From positions 162,501 through 226,500 of the forward strand of contig CAJNDS010002351.1 of NCBI GenBank assembly GCA_905221605.1: a DNA stretch of 64,000 bases, read 5' to 3'. The notes beneath the pieces were generated by a model that made no database searches, had not been told where the DNA came from, and saw nothing but the letters and a program-made list of their open reading frames with translations. This document shows positions 1 through 12,200 of this stretch, in pieces. Origin of the DNA: Symbiodinium natans (lineage: Eukaryota; Sar; Dinophyceae; Suessiales; Symbiodiniaceae). The stretch's first letter is position 1. Every line of letters begins with the position of its first letter. The translations under genes and the position numbers were made by a program.

Positions 1-1226
1 ACCTTATCCCTTTATCCCGGGACCTTTGGGTTTAGGGGTTTAAGTATGTCGGGGGTCCAAGGGTGTACGGGTTTTGAGGGTTTGAGGGTTTAAGGCTTTC
101 AGGGTTTCAGGCGTGATTGCCCGTAGCCTAAAGCTGTGTTCACCCATCCTTGAGGGTTTCGGATTCAGGGTTTAGGATTTAGGGCAGCCCCTCCCACGTG
201 GCGGGGCGGGGGGGGGGGAGTTTCCATCATTCAGATGAAAGGAACATTTTGGGCATGATACGTTCCCTGCTGCCGCTGCCGGCACGTGACTGTGACTTTA
301 GGACATGCACCTTCGATTCGACTATATTACATGGCGCTCAGCGAAAAGGGAACAGTTGGAGCTTAACTCACAACCCTCAATCTTACTGGTTCTTAGGACG
401 GCAATAGGCATGTTATAACCTTGCTTATATCCCTTTAAGGGGTTGCACGGGGTACCTGATTCCCTATTCCCCACGAAGAGCCAACAAGGAATGGTGCAAG
501 CAAGCTTTGCAGCAACACACCCAGGGACTGAAGCCGGTACTAAAGCCACAGACCCTGAACCCTAAACCCTAAACCCCATTTAGGGTTTCGGCTTGGTGTG
601 GTCCGAGGATGTTAGAGGCAATTGCAGCCGCAGACAGGCAAAGCTAAGCCCAAAATAGTCTACCATGGGTTTAGGGTTTAGGGTCCAGAGTTCCCCGCAA
701 TACTTCCTCGTTCTTAGGAATGAGGGAATTAGGGCCTTGTAGAGTTACTTCAAAAATGGTAGAAGTGGCATAAGATACCACACTCCCTCAGTTTCCAAGA
801 ACCCGTCGGAATACATCGGCGTCCCAGTATCCAACACTCCAGTAAACCCGCAAACCGCCGCCGGCAAGGCTCCAAACCACCTCTGAACGCAGGGACATCA
901 CAAATCACAAAGACAAGCGGAAACCGCAGTGATCACCACTACTTCGACAACCGTAAACCGTAAACCCTAAACCCCAAACCCCAAACCCTAAACCCTAAAC
1001 CCTCTAAAACATCCCCATGCCCGAAACACAAACCGTTAGTACCTAGGCGTAATTAGAAGTGGTAGTAGCCCCTGGTAGTAGTGTTGTTGATCAATCTACA
1101 CCCCTAAACCCTGAACCCTAAACCCTAAACCATAAACCCTAAACCCTGAACCCTAAACCCTAAACCCTACAAACCCCTAATTCCCATAAACCCTACTCCC
1201 TAAACCGCGGCGTGTAGCAACTGCAC

Positions 1227-1262
1227 ATGGAGCCGACATGTGGCCATCCGGCAAGTTGCGAG
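1227..1262 (+). CDS. candidate OGG1 start exon
   Basis: An ATG opens 12 codons (MEPTCGHPASCE) ending in GAG before a GC donor, in phase 0. It would join exon 1 at 2446 in frame. It sits in one of the few non-repeat islands upstream. There is no family motif, so this is only a positional and phase argument. Confidence 0.3.
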
Positions 1263-2023
1263 GCGGTGAGGCACGAGCCGGGGTTAGGGTTTAGGGTTTA
1301 GGATTTAGGGTTTAGGGTTTAGGGTTTAGGGTTTAGGGTTTAGGGTTTAGGGTTTAGGGCGTTCACTGGGCTTAGAGCTGCCGGGTAACTCAGCCTAAAG
1401 GGCTTGGCATTTAGGACCCTTCGCCCTAAACCCTAAACCCTTCGCCCTAAACCCCAGGCCCTAAACCCCGAACCCGAATTCCTGGAAGCGATACTGTTTA
1501 GGGTTTCGGGCTTGCCAAACCTTCAAACTTCCCAAGCCTGTAGCTCTCCCTGGTGGCAGAGCCTATCCCTTTCAAATGCCCTGTAAACCCTGAAACCCTA
1601 AACCTTTAAGCCTTTAGGGGGTTAGGAGTTTAGGGTGTGAGGTTTAGGGTTCCTAAACCCTAAACTCTAAACCCTAAGCCTTCAACCCCAAGCCCACGAC
1701 GGTACTCATAACTAGATTAAGGACTAGGGTCCAGTTACATCCGAGTCAACACCAGTACATTCTGCAGGCTTACACTTCAGCACTGAAACGCTTCGTCTGA
1801 ACTGCCTTGGGCATAGAAGTTGAATTTAGGGATGCTCCGAGTTCTGACGCCTAAACCCTAAACCCGGACCCTAAAACCCTGAGTCCGGAGTCCTGAACAC
1901 TAAAACCCCGAGCCCTAAACCCTAAACCCTACATCCTAGACCCTAAACCCTAACCCTAAGCCCTAAACCCCGCGTAGGAAGTGCCCACGGTCGACCTCGC
2001 CTCCGCCTTGGAGGCCCGATGCC

Positions 2024-2027
<4 letters not shown>

Positions 2028-2055
<28 letters not shown>

Positions 2056-2248
2056 TTACATACATATATATATATATATATTCATATACTTATATATATA
2101 CATATATATATATATAATACATACCCGGCACTTCGGAGAGGCGGTGAATGACATACATACATACATGCATACATACATTCATACATATATATATATATAG
2201 AGACATCTCTCTATATATATATATATGTATGTATACACACATATTTAT
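2028..2248. repeat. TA / CATA microsatellite
   Basis: Several (TA)n and (CATA)n tracts interrupted by an island that reads ACCCGGCACTTCGGAGAGGC. Confidence 0.9.
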
Positions 2249-2445
2249 AGGGTTTCGTGAAGAGGTACCCTAACTCTAAGCCCATTAAACCTTAAACCCC
2301 TAAACCCCTAAACCCAAACCCGAAGGATAGTCCTCCCTCCCCCCCCCCCCCCCCCATGCCAGCTAAACCCTAAACCCTAAACCCTAAACCCTAAACCCTA
2401 AACCCTAAACCCTAAACCCTAAACCCTAAACCCTAGACCTTCCAG

Positions 2446-2502
2446 GCGCCTGCCAGCGCATGGCGGGACCTTGGAGCCACGGCCGCAGACCTGCGCTTGG
2501 AG
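2446..2502 (+). CDS. OGG1: OGG1 exon 1 (W..L....DLRLE)
   Basis: CCAG|GCG acceptor, GC donor, 19 codons, phase 0. It reads W-R-D-L then DLRLE, matching the start of the OGG1 N-terminal domain just before the GQSF motif. Confidence 0.8.
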
Positions 2503-5500
2503 GCCCGGACGTAGGGCCGTTCGGCTGCAAGGTTTAGGGTTTAGGGTTTAGGGTTTTGGGTTTAGGGTTTAGGGTTTAGGGTTTCGGGTTTAGGGTTTAG
2601 GGTTTAGGGTGTAGGCCCTAGGGAAAAGGGTTTAAGGTTTATCCAAGGGTAGTTAGGTTCATGGTCCCTCAGCATGGGCTTTTAGAAGGGTACCCCTTAT
2701 ATGCGCCCGCGTTCCGCGTAATCGACCCCCCCGTCCCCCCACCCCAATGGTATCCCCCCCCCCCCCCCCCCGCATGGCAACCCCCCCCAAACCCTGCCTA
2801 TTAACCCTAAAAACACACGGACCACACGGGGGGGGGGGGGGGGGGGGGGGAAGAAAAGCCTCAGCCTAAACCCCAAACCATGAACCCTAAACCCTAAAAC
2901 TTAAACCCACCAATGAACGACGGGAGGGAGAAGGGTAAACCCGAAACCTTTGCTGCTTTAGCCCTGAACCCTCAACCGTAAATCCAGCACGAACCACAGG
3001 GGTCCTTGGCTGCCGCCTTTTCGCAATTCCATGCACTTCGACACGCGTCACAATTTCGCAGTGTGCCCCAACATGTCCTTCCCAAACCCCAAACCCTGAC
3101 CCAAACCCTAAGCTTAAGGGCTTCTTTCTCCGTGATGGCCAGGTCACTCTGGTGCCCGGACAAAGCTTCGGATGGAAACAGGTCTCGCAGGACACCCCCC
3201 CCCCCTCCAAAAAAGGGTTTGCGATTTAGGGTTTAGGGTTTCGGGTTTCGGGTTCAGGGTTTAGGACGGCACCCCCCCAAGAGTTCCTACTTGAGCGTTT
3301 AGGGTTCAGGGAGTTCCCACCAAGACCCCGGTTTAGGGTTTAGGGTTCAGGGTTTGGGGTTAGGGTTTAGGGTTTGCGGTTTAGGGTTTAGTGTGTGGGG
3401 TTTAGTGTGTGGGGTGTATGGGTAGTTCTCTGTCTTGCAGACAGGGCGCGGGGTGGGTGTGGCCCAACATACCTAGTCTTTCAATTTTTGGCAGTGCCAT
3501 GCAACAAAACACCGCCTTCGCCTCCCAAAAAGAATGAACCCCTGAAGCGCCACAGCCTATCCGGGCTCCATGTTTGCCTACCTTTTGTTTTTTCTCTCAT
3601 GTTTTTGTTTTTTTGCTTAAGGGGCGTTTTGTTTTCTCAGGGGGTTATGGTCTCTTTAGTCAGGGGGTAACAACCTACAATTTCATAGGGTTTGAGAGTA
3701 ACAGGTAGGTGGCGGGCGGTGGTTAGGACTGTTTAGTGACTTGGGGTTTGTAGGGCTTAGGATAGTTTTGGGTCCTCAGGGTTTGTGGGTTTAGGATTTG
3801 GGGTTTCGGGGATTTGGGCTTTTGTGGCTTCGGCTTGTGGGCTCAGGTTTGAGAGTGCTTGTTGTTTTGAAGCCCTAATCCCCCAACAAGCCCCAGGTAC
3901 AGTAAGTCGTAAAATTCTACAGCCCTAAAGCCTAAGCCCCTCAGGCCCTAAAGCCCCAAGCCCTTAACCCTTCAACCCTATAATGCCTGTAAGCCACTAA
4001 AAAAAGCCACATCCCCTTAAGCCCCAAAACCCGAATTCTCTAAAAGCCCTAAATCCCCAAAAACCCCTAAATCCCAAAAACAATCTAAATCCCTAAGACC
4101 CCTAAATCCCTTTAAACCCCCAATTCCCTACAACCCCTGAAAAGCCCTAAATCCCTACAACCCCTAACAAACCCCTCAAGCCCTGAGACCGCCAGGAGGC
4201 GTGGCTCGGCGTCTTGGGCACCTCAGCCGTGCTCATGATTCAGCGGGAAGATGCCACGCACTTTCAGACCCTGGCAGGCGCCGCAAGAATTCCTCGCTCG
4301 GCCTTGGGGATATGTTTAGTATTTTCCCTTTTGGGGTTCAAGAGGATTCAATGTAGGCAAAGGACAGCATGCCAAAGGACACTTTACAAGCAGGTCCCTA
4401 TAGCCCACACTCCGAGCATCCTCGGCGCGGCGGCTGCCCGACGTCTTAGTGCGATGCCATGATGACCTTTTCCTTTCTTGGACTCTTGTTCTGCTGAGGT
4501 GAATGTGTTTACTTTTTTCTTTCTGTTTCGGCTGTAGGGTTTGTGGCGTTTCGGATTTGGAGGTCGACGGGCTGCATTCGCTGGATCAAAGGGTACAATA
4601 TCTCGATACAATCGTGAATCGGTGCATAGGTTTCGGCGCAGAATTTACAGAGTAGATGGTTTAGTTTGTTGAATGCATGCTACGGGCTGCAGCCGCCCAC
4701 TGTGCACCGAAGAAACTGCGGCCTGCTTCGTGCCGGCAGCTGCCTGTATTAGATGCATCACAGTTTCAGCACATAATTTCAGATGAGGGTTACACCGGCC
4801 GAGCTTATGCCGGCGATCTTCTCGCCACAGTCGGTTTTGCCCAGCGTGGGGTGCTGCTGGAGACGCTGGCAAGGCGCATGCTCCAGCGAGAGTATCCCAG
4901 TCATTCGATTCAAAGTGCGGATGTGCAGAGTCTCGGAACATGCTCCAATGGTAGAAGGCGTTCCCTCTACCATGCTGCGTGGGACTGGGTCTTCATGGAT
5001 AGACGTGTAGAGCTAAAGAGTGCTCAGCTTTGCTTCGACAAGACAAATTCCCGGTGGAGGGTGGCCTTTCATTCTGTCAAGCTTTCTTGCAATGGCGAGC
5101 GTGCAGAACAACCCTTTGATGATCTCTTCCTGTTGGTGTATGCGCCGGACGGGTTCTATTTGATCAAGCACGATTTGAAAACGGGAGTTTCGACGAACGG
5201 TGTGAAAACCGAAAGTACCGGGCACAAGGTTCAAGTGAGGTCAGATCGTAGACAGACTTGCTGGAAAGCCGCCCTGCAGACAATTCTCTTCAAGTTGACA
5301 GTGCAGGGTTGTTGCAAGCTGGTTGCGTATGCTGCACGGTCAGACCCACTTGCTCAGGAGCTCTGTTCCAATGTTTTGGATTCAACAGCTCTTCCCGCGC
5401 CGCAAGCCTACAAGGGCATCCCCCTAAGCACAATGAACCCGTCCATTCGTGCTTTAAGAATCCAGGAAATAGCTTATGAGCTAGATAAGATTCAAAATCC

Positions 5501-8500
5501 AGAGAGCTCTTTTCAGAGCGCTAAAGGCGAGATATCGCCACGTGGCTACACGCGGTCAGATACAAACGCTGCGGTAGATTGGGTGCGCGATGGAGTCAGG
5601 GTGGAGGTGAAAAGTGCAAAGTTAAGCTTCCATTCTGGGCGCAAAATGTGGCAGTGCAAATTCAGCAACATCAAAGCGGGCATGACGCGTGATGGCAGAA
5701 ATGCATACTTTGATGAACTTTGGTTGGCAATATATTCCCCCAGCGGCATCGACGTGTTCAAGCACTGGAACTGGCGGGCTGGACTAAGCGGTAGCGGAGT
5801 AAGGACCGCTGCTGAGGGCAAGCAACTGCTATACTCCGGGGGCAAGAAAGGTCAGTCCTTCAGCAGCGCACTTCAACGCATCAAGACCAAGTTGGAGAAA
5901 GATGGAGCCAATCATCACTTTACCATTCGCTGGACTGCAACGTGAAGCTAGACTTCACAATAGCCGCGTTTCGCCTGAAGCATTCAAAGAATAACAGCAC
6001 GGAACTTGCCGGCCATCCAGGGAACCCCTTTATGCCCTTTCTTCAGGGTTTAGGGTTTAGGGTTCAGGGATGTTCAGGGTTTAGGGCTACGAGGACCCAG
6101 AGTAGGCCATTATTCCATCAATTAGGGTTTAGGTTCCCTTATAAATTATGAGCACCTTTAACTTTAAACCAGGAAGGGCACCCTTTAATTCCTAGGTTGC
6201 TCTTGGGTCTAGAAAAGTTTCCTCCTGGCGCTTCGAAAAGAAGCGGCCGACAGGTGCCCCAGCCCAGAGAAGCCGGGAAGCCTCCACAACTGCATTTCTG
6301 CCTCTACGCCTTGCGACACCTGGGGTTTACGAAAACAAGGGATCCCCAATAGAGACCCCCAATATATAACAAGAATCCCAATAAGGCACCCTTCATTTCG
6401 GAAACCCCCAGCTGAACCGCGTGTAACGCTGCACAGGGATGAACTCCGGCTGCTCCACTTGGAAGTCCTGTTAACTGAGCAAGTTGGGTTATGGGGATGA
6501 TTAGAGGGCTATGTAGACTTACTAAGTCAAAAGAGCTTCAAAGCAGAAGCTTCTCACCAGCAAGCAAACTTTAAGCCTTATCGAGGACCTGAGCACTCAA
6601 CCCCAACATGAAGCCTCCGCCGCGAAGCCTTCTACACCACATAACAACATCCATACACTTGCTTAGCCAATAGTTGAACTTCAAGCTTCTGGGTTTCCTT
6701 GTTTAGTAGCAAGAGTAAAGCTTAAGCTGTTTCACTCCTCGGTTAGAGGACAAGTAGGTACTAAACCCAGCCAGCGCACGCAAAATGCCCTGAAGCCCCT
6801 ACGACCCCAACTTAGACGCCTGAATCCCAAAACCCTAAAACCTAAACCCTAACCCCTAAATTCTACCACACCAAGAAACGGAACCCTATCAGATCCTCTG
6901 CGCGGCCGCAGGGCCAGAACTCTCTGTACCGGATATGCGGGCGTACTTCGGCCTGGAGGTGGGGTTTAGGGTTTAGGGTTCAGGGTCTTGGGTCTTGGGT
7001 TTAGGGTTTAGGGTTTAGGGTTTAGGGTTTAGGGTTTAGGGTTGGGTTCAGGGTTTAGGGTTTGGCGGTGGGGCTGGGGGGGTGGAGGGTAGGCTGGAGT
7101 TGGGGCGGGCTCAGGGGTTCTCAGGGCTTGGAGTTTCGGGTTCAGTTGTTAACCATGGAAAGGGCCATAGGGAGCTTCCAACAGTCCGTTGCTGTCGAGC
7201 CATCGCATCCAGAGATGTGAATGATACCCAAGCCCAAGTTTCCTAACCCCAAACCCTAAAAACCCTCAAAACCCTAAAGACCCTAAGGACCCTACAAACC
7301 CTCAAAAAAAAACCCTAAACCCCAGCCTGGGAGGTGCCCGCGCCCCCATTGCCGGAGCTCCTTGCCCACTGGGGCGCTCGCTGCGCCCGCATGGAGCGCA
7401 TTGCCAGGTGCCGCCGCTCCGCAGTTGCGCTTTGGGGTTTGGGGCTTTAGGCTTTAGGGTTTGGGGTTTAGGGTTAGGGGTTTAGGGTTTACGGTTGGGG
7501 AATTGGGGTTTGGCGTGTATTGGGGTTTGGGGTTTGGGGTTTAGGGTTTAGGGAGTTGGGTTCGCGGTTTTGGGTTTAGGTACGGGATTAGCGTTTGGGG
7601 CTAGGTCTTGGTATCCTGCAAGTTTCCCTATTTAAGCATTATAGGGTTTAGGGTTTTGGGCTTTGTTCGAGGATCATGCGTTCTCGAGAGGTTAGGCTTT
7701 CTTTGCCCGGAAAGAGGCGATGTGCGGGAAGACGGTGTTTGGTGGCTTTGCGTGGGTTTGGTCGTTTTGGTAGTTTTCGTGTTCATCTGGCTCCCGAATA
7801 CCTAAACCCAAACCCCGAACCCCGAAACCCGAAACCCGAAACCCCAAACCCCAAACCCTAAACCCCAAACCCTAAACCCTAAACCCTGTAAACCCTAAAC
7901 CTTAACCCCATACCGAAGTGTAAGCCTCAGGTTTTAGGGTTAAGCAAGGGTTGAAGGGTGAGAGAGGGAGGAAGGAAGCAAGAGAGGGAGAGAGATTTAG
8001 GGTTTAGGGTTTAAGGTTTAGGGTTTAGGGTTTCAAGAACAGAAAGGATATCAGCCATGAAAGTTCCACCCCTACTCAACCCGGAACCCTAGCATACGCT
8101 GAGCCCATATCCCTAGCACGGCCATTGTTTTGCTTCGCCTCTCGCAAAGCCAAAAGAAAAGCCAAAAGAAAGAAAGGCCAGAAGAAAGAAAATCCAAAAG
8201 AATAAGAGCTTGAAAGGCCCTGAAGCATAGGTACTTAGATTTTTAGAGAGGGAAGTTGGGAGGTTCTGGTGCAAACCCTGAGCTTCAGGGTTGAGGTTGA
8301 GGGTTTGAGGTCTTAGGTTTTTTGGATGTCAGGCCTTATTGCGTTGACTGTGAGCACCGTCCAGATCATGTTACCTCCCCTAGACTTCAGCAGGTTTATG
8401 GTTTAGGTTTAGGGCTTACGATGCGCAAAACATAGTGGGCTTTTGCTCTCTGGTTTCTGGCAGGTGCTTGGCGGGGCTGCGGGTGCTCCAGCAGGACGGC

Positions 8501-9176
8501 TTGCAGAAATTTGGGCATGATGGCGTTAGGGAATCAGGAGTCTTGGATTCATGCACAGACGAAATAAGGAACCTAGTTCGCATGATCATCCCGGACGAGA
8601 AGGGGCGGTCTCGGCCTCGACTTCCTCATGAAAGGGATCTAGGCTTTAGGGTTTACGTATATTGTCGGACATTGAGTCTTGATTTCGATTTCAATTCTGT
8701 ATTAAAATCGATTTTAATACCTGCTTCCAGGTTTTCTTGATTCGGTTAGCAAATCAATTGAAATCGATTTTAGTACCTTCTTCAGTTCTGCTTTCGGGAT
8801 GACTTGAAATCGATTTTGATACCCTGGTCCAGACCTTCACGCTTCAAAAACACTTGAAATCGATTTTAATTCATTTGGCTCTCCAGACCACTCCGGAGGG
8901 TATTAAAATCGATTTTAATTGCTTCCCATCATGAATCACTTCAAATCGATTTTAATTCATCCCGATCTCCAGACCACTCCGGAGGGTATTAACATCGATT
9001 TTAATCGCTTCCCATCACGAAATCACTTAAAATCGATTTTAATTCATCCCGATCTCCAGACCACTCCACAGGGTATTAAAATCGATTTTAATTCCTGGGG
9101 GGTCGGGGTGGGTGGGGCTGGGGGCCTGCCTGGGTTGGGGGGGTTTGGGGTGGGGGGGCGGGTGGGCTGGCTGGGT

Positions 9177-9215
<39 letters not shown>

Positions 9216-12200
9216 GGGGTCGGGGGGGGGGGGGGCGGAAGTGGGCGGAAGGGGTAAGGGGGTGGGGGGAAGGGGTGGGGGTTGGGGGGGGGGGGGTGGT
9301 GCATGAGAAAAATACAGGCCAATCAGAGAAATGGAAATCCAGACTCAGCAAGCCTGCCTCGTAGGACTGTTGCCAGCGGGGCAGGTTGCCTGTCCCTGCT
9401 GCCGTTTCGGAGCACCTAAGCCCCCCAAACCCCCCCCAAGCCGCCTTTGCCCCCCTACAAGCCTGTGAAGCCCTTTCAGTTTTTGGGGTCTCAAGCCACC
9501 CCCTAAGCCCCCCTAAGCCTCCCTAAGCCCCTCAGGCTAAGCCCCCTCAAGCACCTCCAGGGCCCTCGACCCAAGCCCCCTCAAGCCACCCCTCCAGCAC
9601 CCTTCCCCCTGAGCTCCCTAAGCCCCCTCACCTCAAGCACCTGCAGGGCACACCCTTGTTGGAGTCTCAAGCCACCCCCTCAGCCCCGCCAAGCCTCCCT
9701 AAGCCCCCTCAGGCTAGCCCCCCTCAAGCACCTCGACCCAAGCCCGCACCAGCCCCCTTCAGGTTCTTGGGCGCCCTGAGCTGCCTAAGCCTCCGGAACC
9801 GGCCCCCCCAGCCAAAAGTATTAAAATCGATTTTAATACCCCAAGGCCCGGGACGGGGTCAAAATCAATTACAATCGATTTTAATACCCCGCCAAGCCCG
9901 TCTAGGACATCTTCCTAGGTATTAAAATCGATTTTAATTGATATCTTTGGCTGACACGGGCCCGCCCGGAGGGGGGTATTAAAATCGATTTTAATCGAAA
10001 ATTGTAATCGAAATCCAGTGTCATCCTATTGTCGGAGACAGGCAACCGACGAACCAACCACCAAACCTTCCGCAAACCCTGCCCAACTTGCTCATACGAA
10101 GCCTCTGCCGTCCAACGCCAACCCCAAACATCCCCTTAGCCCTAAGGGCCCTATGTAGTTTTGACTTGGCCCCAAGGGGTTCCCATATAGCAGCTTTAGC
10201 AGCCCAGGTATATACTATGTCGAAGCGCGGGCCCTTAGGAAGTAGAATCGGGTTATGGAATTTCGGGCTCAGGGTTCAAAAGCGCTTAGCAAGCAAGCCC
10301 AGCCGCGGCACAGGATCCAGAAGAGACGCTCTTCAGCTTCATCTGCTCGCAGAATAACAACGTGCGCCGGCCCTAGGTGTGCTTTGCAGCCTGAAAGAAC
10401 CCTCCTTTAGAGGGTTTCTGATGTCTGGGCCCTTACTGTGTAGAGGCAGGGTATATAAGGGGCATATAAGGGTCCCCTTTTAAGGGCCTATAATTAAGGG
10501 ACCATGTGACTACCCACAAGACAAAAAACATGCAGCCTCGGAGGTCTTAGGAAGCCTTGGGTGGCCCAGTGGTAGCCTTTCTACCCTTTTTTCGGTGCTA
10601 GGCTATCTTGTAACCAACCCCAAAAAGGGTACCGTTGTTACAATATGGGTGCTGGTGCAACCAAGAAGCAAAGACATCAAGAAAAAAACAATGCGGGGCT
10701 GAGGTCACGAATATGCCTGCTCACCGATCGCCTGCGAGCACGTTTTGGGGAGGTGCCCAGCTCGGTGTTCACGCCGCAAACACCAGGGTTTAGGGTTTAG
10801 GGTTTAGGGTTTAGGGTTTAGGGTTTAGGGTTTAGGGTTTAGGGTTTAGGGTTTAGGGTTTAGGGGTTAACCTCCAAGCTGCATTCTTATACCCTTAAGG
10901 CAAGAGCCAAACAGCTCCCCAGTCTCATCTTAGCCTACGCAAGTATGTGTAAACTGCCCCCCCACCAAAAAATGGAAAGAAAACAATAAAGAAAAACACC
11001 AATCTCCAATGTTACCTGCAACTCAAAGGCCAGGCCCTGGATTTCTGTGAAGGGCCGCTGGCCCATCCCACATCAGTCTCGAATCGCACACAGTATAGCT
11101 GAATATAGCAAAATACGTATACTACACCATAGTGTAGTATACATATATATATATAAATGAATAAATAGATAAGTTAGCTAAATTTCCGGCGATGGCTATA
11201 TGCATTTATATGTATACACATAGTGTATGTACATATAATATAGCGTATACATATATGTAAATATGTAAAACTTTCGAACATATTCTATGTAGCTTCCATC
11301 GTCCTCGCAGGTGGTTTGTCGTTTGCAGCCCCTTCCCCCGCCATGGCATGGCGAAGGCCACTGTCGCAGGTTGAAGGCTTTGGGGTTTAGGCTTTAGGGC
11401 TTTAGGGTTTAGGGTTTAGGGTCTAGGGTCTAGGGTTTAGGGTTTAGGGTTTAGGGTCTAGGGTTTAGGGTTTAGGGCATTGGATGTAGGGATTTTGTGC
11501 GTCTGGGTTCCAAACCTTGAAGGCAACAGGAGCTTCGGGATGTAACCATCAAGCCTTTCAGGTCATGGTTTCCGCCGGGTCTCAGCTGGTTCTCGTTCGT
11601 TTCGGCCGCATGATCGGGGCGAGTAAGTGGAACAAGCTAGAATTGTCAGCACGATTAAACTTCTACTTGCTTAAGACTTTGTGAACCCTAAGGGTCCACG
11701 TACCTGATTATGGAATACTTGGGCCTTAAAGTACTTCCTATATAAGGACTTTTGGGTCTAAGTATATAATAATAAGGTACATGGACCCTTAGGGGAATAA
11801 AAGATAGTAAGCCCTGCATTGCCCTTTTAAGGAAGAATCGTCTCCGGTGTTCTTGAGCTGGTAGTAGTAAACCCTCATGAACACCCAAATTCCCTAGGCC
11901 CTACCCTCAGGGTCCATAAACCTAAATAGGGAGCACTTAGGGCTTAAAGTACCTCCTACATAGGGACTTTGGCGGCCAAGGATTCCCTATTTAGGTACAT
12001 GGACCCTTAGCCCTAAACCCTAAACCCTAAACCCTAAACCCTAAACCCTAAACCCTAAACCCTAAACCCTAAACCCTAAACCCTAAACCCTAAACCCTAT
12101 AGACCCTGGACCCCACTCAACTCCTGCTGCAGACAGCCGACTCTCTCACATGCGCGAGCTTCATGGCTTCCACTCTTTGGAGGGTTCAGAGGGTCAGTCT

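Larger units (their letters stand above)
1..2445. other. upstream repeat-rich region
   Basis: Alternating TTTAGGG and CCCTAAA blocks (for example 1282-1360 and 2363-2435) separated by 100-300-bp islands. A TA/CATA microsatellite lies at 2028-2248 and a C run at about 2338-2355. No gene is convincing apart from the possible start exon at 1227. Confidence 0.7.
8701..9995. repeat. cluster of 13 ATCGAT-centred palindromes
   Basis: Perfect or near-perfect copies of ATTAAAATCGATTTTAAT start near 8701, 8757, 8803, 8853, 8902, 8939, 8988, 9027, 9075, 9820, 9868, 9920 and 9978. In the first block they are spaced about 40-55 bp apart, with a repeated spacer (GATCTCCAGACCACTCCGGA). A G-run and CCCC-rich repeats split the two blocks. 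The cluster sits in OGG1 intron 6. Confidence 0.9.

Noticed and set aside
4500-4676. Spliced-leader relic upstream of the nuclease-like ORF, which would prove retroposition
   Set aside because: I looked for a dinoflagellate spliced-leader-like sequence before the ATG and did not see one.
8919-9351. Gly- or Pro-rich ORFs on both strands
   Set aside because: They translate G/C homopolymer runs; no family motif, no splice logic.
12133-12183. Possible OGG1 exon reading SHMRELHGF
   Set aside because: Resembles LRxLGFGY only loosely. The true GYRA exon was found at 15268, and exons 9 and 10 join at the right family spacing without it.
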